A stretch of DNA of 12,442 nucleotides from Brachybacterium sp. (GTDB lineage Bacteria > Actinomycetota > Actinomycetes > Actinomycetales > Dermabacteraceae), in the NCBI GenBank assembly GCA_030451965.1, contig JAKDNE010000057.1:1-12442 (forward strand), read 5' to 3'. The position numbers and the translations under genes were made by a program. The number at the start of each line of letters is the position of its first letter. Position 1 is the first letter of the stretch. Below the pieces are notes generated by a model. It saw only the letters and a list, made by a program, of their open reading frames with translations, had not been told where the DNA came from and did not search any database. This document shows, one piece after another, positions 6,910-12,442 of the stretch.

Positions 6910-6938
6910 ACTATAGTCGTGTTTCCACGACTACGCAA
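6910..6938 (-). promoter_or_regulatory. promoter of the 83-aa/170-aa unit
   Basis: On the leftward strand TTGCGT (6938-6933) and TATAGT (6915-6910) are separated by exactly 17 bases, matching sigma-A promoter geometry. The -10 ends 8 bases before the ATG at 6901, which predicts a leaderless or nearly leaderless transcript. Confidence 0.65.
6914..6933. promoter_or_regulatory. inverted-repeat operator in the promoter spacer
   Basis: TAGTCGTG and CACGACTA are perfect 8-bp inverted arms around a 4-base centre (TTTC). They fill the space between the -35 and -10 of the leftward promoter. A third half-site makes CGACTA-TAGTCG a 12-bp palindrome at 6908-6919, and a partial ACGACT lies at 6949. Repressor binding here would exclude polymerase. 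The adjacent XRE-type gene is the obvious candidate repressor; that link is inferred. Confidence 0.65.
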
Positions 6939-6980
6939 GACGTGTGTACGACTGGCATGGATGTAAAGCTGTCTGAGCTG

Positions 6981-6986
6981 TATCAT
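6981..6986 (+). promoter_or_regulatory. -10 element for a leaderless regulator mRNA
   Basis: TATCAT fits the actinobacterial TANNNT -10 and ends exactly 6 bases before the ATG at 6993, the spacing expected when the start codon is the first transcribed codon. No ribosome site precedes that ATG, nor the alternative in-frame ATG at 6957. No good -35 is visible. Confidence 0.45.
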
Positions 6987-6992
6987 TCCTGC

Positions 6993-7352
6993 ATGAGCGC
7001 TACCAATGATCGACCCCAGACGTATGAGACCGCCAACGACGATGCTCGCATCTCGGCCGCGGTGCGGGCGTTGGCCGCTGGCACCGGCTTGAAGAACGCC
7101 GAGTTGGCGCCCGTACTGGGCGTCCACCGCGCGTCCGTGTTCGCAAAGCTGAAGGGGGAGACCTCGTGGAAAGCCAGTGAGGTCGCGACCCTGGCCCGGT
7201 ACTTCGACGTGCCGGTGGGCGACCTCTTCGATGGCCTCGGACTGTTCCGGGACACGAAGAAGCCCCACCGGGTGACCGGTGGGGCTTCGAGCGGTGGTGC
7301 GCCATCAGGGACTCGAACCCCGGACCTACTGATTAAGAGTCAGCCGCTCTAA
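6993..7352 (+). CDS. XRE-type HTH regulator running into the tRNA locus
   Basis: This is a 119-aa DNA-binding protein. Residues 34-56 (KNAELAPVLGVHRASVFAKLKG) form a lambda-repressor-like HTH. They are followed by WKASEVATLARYFDVPVGDLFDGL (59-82), the helices that complete this domain in Cro/CI-type proteins. There is no dimerisation, peptidase or effector domain. The native protein seems to end near residue 87. Residues 88-98 are encoded by the terminator stem of tRNA-Lys, and residues 99-119 (ending GTRTPDLLIKSQPL) by the antisense of the tRNA itself, where the stop lies. The start at 6993 is chosen because a TATCAT -10 sits 6 bases ahead; an ATG at 6957 would add 12 residues. It probably represses the divergent 83-aa/170-aa genes through the inverted repeat at 6914-6933, and perhaps itself. 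Confidence 0.8.
   Translation: MSATNDRPQTYETANDDARISAAVRALAAGTGLKNAELAPVLGVHRASVFAKLKGETSWKASEVATLARYFDVPVGDLFDGLGLFRDTKKPHRVTGGASSGGAPSGTRTPDLLIKSQPL
7259..7288 (-). terminator. terminator of tRNA-Lys
   Basis: GAAGCCCCACCGG pairs with CCGGTGGGGCTTC in a perfect 13-bp stem with a 4-base loop, 6 bases after the encoded CCA of the tRNA. On the leftward strand it is followed by TTCGTG. It is the strongest hairpin in the window. It also lies inside the coding sequence of the oppositely read XRE-type gene. Confidence 0.85.
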
Positions 7353-7371
7353 CCAACTGAGCTAATGGCGC
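7295..7371 (-). tRNA. tRNA-Lys(CTT)
   Basis: The 77 bases fold into a full cloverleaf. The acceptor GCGCCAT/ATGGCGC is 7 bp, the D-arm is GCTC/GAGC, the anticodon stem is GCTGA/TCAGT with loop CTCTTAA, and the T-arm is CGGGG/CCCTG around TTCGAGT. The anticodon CTT reads the lysine codon AAG. The 3' CCA is encoded in the DNA (7295-7297). A matching promoter lies upstream and a strong terminator downstream, so the gene looks intact and active. The 3' half overlaps the end of the XRE-type gene in antisense. Confidence 0.97.
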
Positions 7372-7383
7372 GAACAGGATAGA

Positions 7384-7412
7384 ACTTTACCCCCAAGTCT
7401 CCTCACGTCCAA
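7384..7412 (-). promoter_or_regulatory. promoter of tRNA-Lys
   Basis: On the leftward strand TTGGAC (7412-7407) and TAAAGT (7389-7384) are separated by 17 bases. The -10 ends 12 bases before the mature tRNA 5' end, leaving a short leader for RNase P to remove. This is the best sigma-A-like promoter in the window. Confidence 0.75.
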
Positions 7413-7423
7413 CTCGAGGAGAT

Positions 7424-7447
7424 CCGCTGTGAGCGAGCGAACAGCGG
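7424..7447. terminator. stem-loop between aminotransferase and tRNA
   Basis: CCGCTGT and ACAGCGG form a perfect 7-bp stem around a 10-base loop. It is the second hairpin met by transcription leaving the aminotransferase gene and could be a back-up terminator that protects the tRNA promoter. The loop is long and there is no T-run. Confidence 0.35.
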
Positions 7448-7457
7448 GCGGATTCTG

Positions 7458-7478
7458 CAGGGCGCGATCGCCGCCCTG
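7458..7478 (-). terminator. terminator candidate after the aminotransferase
   Basis: CAGGGCG and CGCCCTG form a perfect 7-bp GC-rich stem with a 7-base loop, about 30 bases past the aminotransferase stop. There is no U-tract. Position and strength suggest that transcription of the leftward genes ends here. Confidence 0.5.
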
Positions 7479-7509
7479 AGAGATGTCGGGGCGTCGAGGA
7501 CAGCTCGGC

Positions 7510-8733
7510 TCAGGTGGTGCCATAGCACTGGGCGAGCTCGACGATGCGCCCGGCCGCCGCGAGCGCCGCGTCCGGGTCCTGGGAGAAGTTCAGCCGCACG
7601 CGTCGATCCTCCCTCGGTGTGAACTCCGAACCCGGGGTGACGACGACCCCGGCCTGGACCCGCAGCAGGGCGATGAAGTCGCCGACGGATATGCTCATCT
7701 CCGGGAGCTGGGGATAGACGTAGCTCCCGGCCTCGGTGGTCCGCACATGCATGCCGGCGGCGGTGAAGGTCGAGACCAGCCCGTCCCGGATCCGTTGATC
7801 GGCGGCGATCCTCCCCTCCATCCAGCCCGGGGGCTCGGAGAACCAAGAGGCCAGCACCGCCTGGTTATAACCGGCCGCGCGCAGCGACACGATCGCCTGC
7901 AGTCGTTCCATGCGCCGGATCAGCTCCGGAGCTCCGAACGCAGCCCCGAGACGGTAGCCGCTGAGCGACTCCGTCTTGGAGGGGCCGAGGGCGGTGAGCA
8001 CCCGATGCGATCCGATGCCCGCCGCGCGCAGATGGGTGAAGTCGGTGCCGGGGAAGAGCATCCGCGAGTAGAGCTGGTCGACGATGACCGTGACCTCATA
8101 GCGATCGGCGAGTGCGGCGATCGCAGCGATGTCCGACTCGGTGTAGACCGCCCCGGTGGGGTTGTTCGGATTCGAGAAGAGGAACACCTTCACGCCGTCC
8201 GCGAAGGCGGCCTCGAGCTGCCGGAGGTCGAGCGCTGCAGGCCGGGATGTGTCCTGGTAGTCGAGGGTGATGTAGACCGGGGTCGCGTCGAAGAACTCGA
8301 CGATCTTGCGGTTGGCGAAGTAGTCGGGATCCACGATCGCCACCCGCCCCCCGAAGTCGATGCACGAAGCCACGGCCAGGAACAGGGCGCCCTGGGTTCC
8401 GGGGGTGATGATCAGCTGCGAGGCGGGATCCACCGGGCTGCCCGTGAAGTCGGCGAGCTTCTCGGCCAGCCCCTCGAGGATCGCCGGTCGACCCTTGTAG
8501 GTCGTATAGGCCTGCTCGGCGCCTTCGCGGACGCCGGCGGTGAAGTCGTCGATCGCGGAAGGGGGCGGGGCGAACGCGTTGACGTCGCCGTGGGAGAAGT
8601 CGACCGGAGTGCCGACCAGGTCGGCACCGCGCCGCAGGCCCTCCCACCGGGCGGTATCCGTCGCGGTGGCGGCCTCCTGCCCGGGTGCCGCATCGACCCC
8701 GAGCTTGGCGAAACGCTCGACGACATCGGACAT
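7510..8733 (-). CDS. PLP-dependent class I/II aminotransferase
   Basis: This is a 407-aa cytosolic fold-type I aminotransferase of normal length. Visible PLP-site residues are the SNPNNPTG motif (187-194), D219 and Y222 in VIVDQLYSRM, the Schiff-base lysine K253 in GPSKTESLSGYRLG, and R261 in the same segment. The carboxylate-binding arginine is probably R380 in VRLNFSQ. TTYKGRPAILEGLA (77-90) matches the Y-x-x-x-G-x-x-x-L segment of aspartate/aromatic/alanine transaminases. The substrate cannot be told from the sequence; pyridoxal-5'-phosphate-dependent transfer of an amino group to a 2-oxo acid is the safe description. AGAGGAG lies 6 bases ahead of the start. The gene is 126 bases downstream of the ABC ATPase on the same strand, so it may share a transcript or have its own promoter. 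Confidence 0.95.
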   Translation of the reverse strand: MSDVVERFAKLGVDAAPGQEAATATDTARWEGLRRGADLVGTPVDFSHGDVNAFAPPPSAIDDFTAGVREGAEQAYTTYKGRPAILEGLAEKLADFTGSPVDPASQLIITPGTQGALFLAVASCIDFGGRVAIVDPDYFANRKIVEFFDATPVYITLDYQDTSRPAALDLRQLEAAFADGVKVFLFSNPNNPTGAVYTESDIAAIAALADRYEVTVIVDQLYSRMLFPGTDFTHLRAAGIGSHRVLTALGPSKTESLSGYRLGAAFGAPELIRRMERLQAIVSLRAAGYNQAVLASWFSEPPGWMEGRIAADQRIRDGLVSTFTAAGMHVRTTEAGSYVYPQLPEMSISVGDFIALLRVQAGVVVTPGSEFTPREDRRVRLNFSQDPDAALAAAGRIVELAQCYGTT

Positions 8734-8859
8734 GTGAACTCCTCTCCCGTGGTCACTGGCTGACAGTTCATCACGTCAGGGACGGCGATGCTGCGCAGAC
8801 CCCGACGTCGGAGCCTGGTCGGAGCATGCCCCGGACGGCCCCTGTCTCGGCGGCAGCTC

Positions 8860-9633
8860 TCAGCGGTAGTGCTGCACGGCTTCGGCGGCGTTCTCGGAGA
8901 GATCGCGGATCTCCTCGTGCTCGGTGTGCGAGAGGATCTCCTCGAGCGTCCCGCGGGCGAGGATCCGCCCCTCCCCGAGGAACAGGATCTGCGGGCACAG
9001 CCGCTGGAGCAGCTCGACGTCATGGGAGGCGATCAGGGTGCCGATCCCCAGGCGCCGGATCGTCGCGGCGAGGGTGTCGCTGATCCGTCTGCGCGTGTTC
9101 GGGTCCACGGCCGTCATCGGCTCGTCGAGCACCAGGATCTCCGGCCGGGTGGCGAGCGCGGTCGCGAGCGAGACCCGCTGTGTCTCACCGCCGGAGAGGG
9201 TGCGCATCGTGCGCAGCAGGTAGTGCTCCGCCAGCCCCACGGACTCGAGCATCTCCGCAGCGGAGACGGCGTGCGTGCGCCCGCCCTTGCGCGCCTCCTT
9301 CGCCGCCAGCTCGAGACGCGAGCGCACAGTCTCGCGCGGATCGGAGATCGTCATCGCATACTGCGAGACGAAGCGGACCGCCGCCCGGAACCGGCGCCGC
9401 TCCTTGCCCCGCAGCTTCCTCACGTCCCGGCCGTCCCAGGTGACCCGGCCGGAGCTCGGCCGGTGCTCGCCGCTGAGCGTCGCCAGCAGCGTCGTCTTGC
9501 CCGCCCCGGAGGCGCCGAGCAGCCCCAGCGGCGGATCGCCCGACCCGACCGTGACATCAATCCCGCTGAGCACCTCCTCGCCGGGGTAGCCGGCGTGCAG
9601 GGAGCTGAGGGTGAGTCTGGAATCAGCGGGCAT
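8860..9633 (-). CDS. ABC transporter ATP-binding protein (orphan)
   Basis: This is a 257-aa single-domain ABC ATPase. Walker A is GASGAGKTT (40-48), the Q-loop glutamine is Q91, the signature is LSGGETQR (146-153), Walker B is ILVLDEP (166-172) and the switch histidine is H204. The stretch after the Q-loop (SQYAMTISDPRETVRSRL) resembles the dipeptide/nickel (DppD/DppF, NikD/NikE) group, where this segment reads like SLNPR-x-TV, so an Opp/Dpp-type importer is the best guess. All catalytic residues are present. AAGGA lies 6 bases before the ATG. No permease or binding-protein gene lies beside it: csoR is upstream by 72 bases and the aminotransferase downstream. It must partner with a membrane protein encoded elsewhere, or its transporter genes have been lost. 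Confidence 0.93.
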   Translation of the reverse strand: MPADSRLTLSSLHAGYPGEEVLSGIDVTVGSGDPPLGLLGASGAGKTTLLATLSGEHRPSSGRVTWDGRDVRKLRGKERRRFRAAVRFVSQYAMTISDPRETVRSRLELAAKEARKGGRTHAVSAAEMLESVGLAEHYLLRTMRTLSGGETQRVSLATALATRPEILVLDEPMTAVDPNTRRRISDTLAATIRRLGIGTLIASHDVELLQRLCPQILFLGEGRILARGTLEEILSHTEHEEIRDLSENAAEAVQHYR

Positions 9634-9705
9634 CGGGGTCCTTCTGGCAGTGGATGGTCGCGATGAACTCTAACCAGTCCAGCTGTGCCGCCACCGCAGG
9701 GGCGC

Positions 9706-10059
9706 TCAGGAACGCACGAGACGGCCGATCGCCGCAGAGGCTTCCTTGAGCTTCTCCTCCGCTTCGTCGCCTCCGGCGCGCGCGGCGTCGAGCACGCAGT
9801 GCTGGAGGTGGTCGTCCAGCAAGCCCATCGCGACACTGTCCAGTGCACTCTTCAGGGCACTGATCTGGGTGAGGATGTCGATGCAGTACTTCTCCTCGTC
9901 GACCATGCGGTGCAGTCCGCGGGACTGGCCCTCGATGCGTTTGAGCCGTGCGAGGTAGCGGGACTTGTCGGAGATGTAGCCGTGGTGGTGCTCCTCGGCT
10001 GCAACCGGGGACACCGTGGGCGCGGAGCCGTCTGGGACCGACGGGTCGGTGGTGGTCAT
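9706..10059 (-). CDS. csoR: CsoR-family copper-sensing repressor
   Basis: This is a 117-aa all-helical regulator. The Cu(I) ligands are C59, H84 and C88, with the C-x24-H-x3-C spacing of Mycobacterium tuberculosis CsoR (C36, H61, C65). Y58 before the first cysteine also matches Y35 of that protein. RLKRIEGQSRGLHRMV (38-53) is the conserved DNA-contact helix. Residues 1-30 are a flexible lead with a HHH cluster. CsoR binds DNA without copper and releases it on Cu(I) binding, so it should derepress copA and itself. The start overlaps the copA stop by four bases (ATGA) and has a strong ribosome site (GGAGGA), which argues for translation in a copA-csoR operon. Related RcnR/FrmR sensors are excluded by the Cys-His-Cys pattern and the neighbouring copper pump. 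Confidence 0.95.
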   Translation of the reverse strand: MTTTDPSVPDGSAPTVSPVAAEEHHHGYISDKSRYLARLKRIEGQSRGLHRMVDEEKYCIDILTQISALKSALDSVAMGLLDDHLQHCVLDAARAGGDEAEEKLKEASAAIGRLVRS

Positions 10060-12395
10060 AGGTTCCTCCGGTGAGCGGGGCGGTCAGACCGCCGGGACGG
10101 GGCGGGGGCGTCCGTCGCAGGGTGCGACGTGTCGTGCGCACGGCTGCGGAACGACCGCAGCCGGAGGCTGTTGCCCACCACGAACACGCTGGAGAAGGCC
10201 ATGGCGGCACCCGCGAGCATCGGGTTCAGCAGACCGAGCGCGGCGAGCGGGATGGCCGCGATGTTGTAGGCGAAGGCCCAGAACAGATTGCCCTTGATGA
10301 TGGCCAGGGTACGACGGGACAGCCGGATCGCATCGGCCGCGCTGCGCAGGTCGCCTCGCACCAGGGTGATGTCCGAGGCCTCGATCGCGACATCGGTGCC
10401 GGTGCCCATGGCGAGGCCGAGGTCCGCCTGGGCGAGCGCCGCGGCGTCGTTGACGCCGTCGCCGATCATCGCGACCACCTTGCCCTCGTCCTGCAGCCGC
10501 GTGACGACGTCGATCTTGTCCTGCGGGAGGACCTCGGCGATGACCTCCTCGATGCCGACCTCGCCGGCGATCTGCTGGGCGACGGCACGGTGGTCGCCGG
10601 TGAGCAGGATCGGGGTGAGTCCGAGGCCCTTCAGCTGCGAGATCGCCTCGGCGCTGGTGGGCTTGACGGCGTCGGCGACCACGAGCACCCCGTGGGCGGC
10701 GCCGTCGCTGACCACGACGACGGCGGTCTCGCCGCGGGATTCCGCCTCCGCCTTCGGGGCGGCCAGCTCCTCGGGCAGCGTCCCGCCCTCGAGCAGTGCG
10801 GAGCGGCCGACGAGGATCGTGCGGCCACCGATCGTGCCCCGTACGCCGCGGCCCTCGAGGTTCTCGAACCCTTCGAGTGCGGGCAGGGGGCCGGCCTCCG
10901 CAGCGGCGCCGCGGGCGATGGCCTGGGCGATGGGGTGCTCGGAGGCGTCCTCGACGGCGCCGGCTGCGCGCAGCAGCTCGGTGCGGTCCACGCCCTGAGC
11001 CGGGATGACGTCGCTCAGGGTCATCTTCCCGGTGGTGACGGTGCCGGTCTTGTCCAGGACCACGGTGTCGACCTCACGGGTGGATTCCAGGATCTCGGGG
11101 CCCTTGATGAGGATGCCCAGCTGGGCGCCGCGGCCCGTACCCACCAGCAGTGCGGTGGGGGTCGCGAGGCCGAGGGCGCAGGGGCACGCGATGATCAGCA
11201 CCGCGACAGCGGCCGTGAACGCGGCGTCGAGGGGGAACCCGGCCCCGATCCAGGCGCCGAGCACCACCACGGCGATCGCGATGACGATCGGCACGAAGAT
11301 GCCGGAGACCCTGTCGGCCAGGCGCTGGATATCAGCCTTGCCCGATTGGGCGTCCTCGACCCTCTTCGCCATCTGTGCCAGCTGGGTGTCGCCGCCCACG
11401 CGACTCGCACGCACCTGCAGGCGACCGCTCGCATTGACGGTCGCGCCGGTGACGGCATCGCCCTCGCCGACCTCGGCCGGCACGGACTCCCCGGTGAGCA
11501 TCGAGGCATCCACCGCCGAGGTGCCGGAGACGATCACACCGTCGGTCGCGATCTTCTCGCCCGGACGGATCACGAATTCGTCGCCGACAGCGAGGTCTCC
11601 GACGGGGATCCGGGTCTCGACCCCGCCGCGCAGGACGGCCACGTCCTTCGCGCCGATATCCAGCAGGGTGCGCAGAGCAGCACCGGCCTGCCGCTTGGAG
11701 CGCTTCTCGAAGTAGCGGCCCAGCAGGATGAACATGGTCACTCCGGCGGCGACCTCGAGATAGATGTTCGCCGCGCCGTCGGACGGGCCGACGGTCAGTG
11801 TGAACTCGTGGGTCATGCCGGGTTCCCCCGCGGTGCCCAGGAACAGGGCATACAGCGACCAGAGGAAGGCGGCGAGGGTGCCCACGGAGATCAGGGTGTC
11901 CATGGTCGCCGCGCCATGGCGCAGGTTGATCGCCGCCGCCCGGTGGAAGGGCCAGGCCGCCCAGACGATGACCGGTGCGGTCAGCGTGAGCGCAGCCCAC
12001 TGCCAGTAGGTGAACTGCAGCGCCGGGATCATCGAGATCAGGATGACCGGCACCGACAGCACCACGGCGCCGATCAGCCGCTCGCGCAGTGAGGTCAGCT
12101 CAGGATCCTCTCGCTCCTCCACATCGTCCGCGGTGGTGCGCTCCTGCCGGCGCGCCGGCAACGTGGCGCTGTAGCCGGTCTGTTCCACCACCGTGAGCAG
12201 GTCCTGCGGGTCGTAGTCGTCGGGCACGGAGACCCGCGCCTTCTCGGTGGCGTAGTTGACCGCGGCGGTGACCCCGTCGAGCTTGTTGAGCTTGCGCTCG
12301 ATCCGATTCGCGCATGAGGCGCAGGTCATCCCGGTGATCTCGAGCTCGATATCGACGCCCGGCGGATGCTGCAGCGGGGTCGTGTCAGTGGTCAT
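10056..12395 (-). CDS. copA: copper-exporting P1B-type ATPase
   Basis: This 779-aa inner-membrane Cu(I) efflux pump is complete in the window. The N-terminus has one heavy-metal-binding domain with GMTCASC (22-28). Eight membrane helices are visible (about 106-124, 129-149, 164-187, 210-227, 365-384, 391-418, 699-719 and 722-745). The actuator loop has TGES (301-304), and the metal site has CPC (404-406). The phosphorylation site is DKTGT with D448, the P1B signature is SEHP (485-488), and the hinge is GDGVND (645-650). Y710-N711 and M732-x-x-S735-S736 complete the Cu(I) class (P1B-1) signature. The C-terminal tail is Ser/Pro/Arg-rich. AGAGAAG precedes the start. The gene overlaps csoR and is probably derepressed by copper. 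Its operator would lie upstream, outside the window. Confidence 0.97.
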   Translation of the reverse strand: MTTDTTPLQHPPGVDIELEITGMTCASCANRIERKLNKLDGVTAAVNYATEKARVSVPDDYDPQDLLTVVEQTGYSATLPARRQERTTADDVEEREDPELTSLRERLIGAVVLSVPVILISMIPALQFTYWQWAALTLTAPVIVWAAWPFHRAAAINLRHGAATMDTLISVGTLAAFLWSLYALFLGTAGEPGMTHEFTLTVGPSDGAANIYLEVAAGVTMFILLGRYFEKRSKRQAGAALRTLLDIGAKDVAVLRGGVETRIPVGDLAVGDEFVIRPGEKIATDGVIVSGTSAVDASMLTGESVPAEVGEGDAVTGATVNASGRLQVRASRVGGDTQLAQMAKRVEDAQSGKADIQRLADRVSGIFVPIVIAIAVVVLGAWIGAGFPLDAAFTAAVAVLIIACPCALGLATPTALLVGTGRGAQLGILIKGPEILESTREVDTVVLDKTGTVTTGKMTLSDVIPAQGVDRTELLRAAGAVEDASEHPIAQAIARGAAAEAGPLPALEGFENLEGRGVRGTIGGRTILVGRSALLEGGTLPEELAAPKAEAESRGETAVVVVSDGAAHGVLVVADAVKPTSAEAISQLKGLGLTPILLTGDHRAVAQQIAGEVGIEEVIAEVLPQDKIDVVTRLQDEGKVVAMIGDGVNDAAALAQADLGLAMGTGTDVAIEASDITLVRGDLRSAADAIRLSRRTLAIIKGNLFWAFAYNIAAIPLAALGLLNPMLAGAAMAFSSVFVVGNSLRLRSFRSRAHDTSHPATDAPAPSRRSDRPAHRRNL

Positions 12396-12442
12396 CGTGT
12401 GGACTTCTCTCTGGTGAGCGGGATGCTCGCGGCGACGAGGGG

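Noticed and set aside
7310..7349. GTRTPDLLIKSQPL tail as a conserved protein motif
   Set aside because: This peptide is the known antisense translation of a tRNA 3' half and recurs in databases for that reason, not because of protein homology.
10071..12092. Long open frame on the strand opposite copA
   Set aside because: Same reason: low-complexity Gly/Arg/Asp-rich translation, and the leftward strand encodes an intact CopA.
12392..12442. Open leftward frame at the window edge that ends in a TGA overlapping the copA start as ATGA
   Set aside because: Only 16 codons are visible, with no recognisable motif. It could be the end of an upstream copper gene, but 51 bases cannot support a call.

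Overview
The window looks like chromosomal DNA from a high-GC actinobacterium. The genes have strongly G/C-ending codons, several starts have clear AGGAGG-type ribosome sites, two starts appear leaderless, and a DtxR/IdeR-type iron box is present. A Micrococcales member such as a Brachybacterium-like organism is plausible, but the sequence alone does not prove it.

Layout. Positions 76-4798 are read leftward. A small unknown protein (4388-4798) sits 26 bases upstream of aconitase acnA (1569-4361). Beyond acnA, a SAM-dependent methyltransferase (534-1352) and a small cupin (76-501) form a two-gene unit. Its promoter region carries a 15/19 match to the DtxR/IdeR iron box, so the pair is probably iron-regulated. 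Positions 1-75 hold nothing I can assign.

Positions 4799-7352 form a gene-poor accessory stretch next to a tRNA gene. It contains an intergenic region with an 18-bp perfect palindrome, a doubtful 105-aa ORF, a 139-aa unknown protein, and paired terminator hairpins. It ends in a small regulatory module: two overlapping leftward genes (an 83-aa HTH-like protein and a 170-aa protein resembling a sigma-factor region 2) face a rightward HTH repressor-like gene. An 8-bp inverted repeat lies exactly between the -35 and -10 elements of the leftward pair, which is the layout expected of a repressor/operator switch. The repressor-like gene runs antisense through the terminator and 3' part of tRNA-Lys(CTT), so its C-terminal tail comes from tRNA-locus DNA.

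Positions 7295-12442 are again leftward. They hold tRNA-Lys with its own promoter and terminator, a class I/II aminotransferase, an orphan ABC ATPase, the copper sensor csoR, and the copper-exporting P-type ATPase copA. copA and csoR overlap by four bases and form a classic copper-efflux operon in which CsoR would sense Cu(I) and CopA would pump it out. The aminotransferase and ABC ATPase follow in the same direction, but I see no functional tie to copper.

The best candidate for something undescribed is the divergent switch at 6141-7352. Everything else is ordinary housekeeping or metal homeostasis, with the iron box the most useful regulatory observation.
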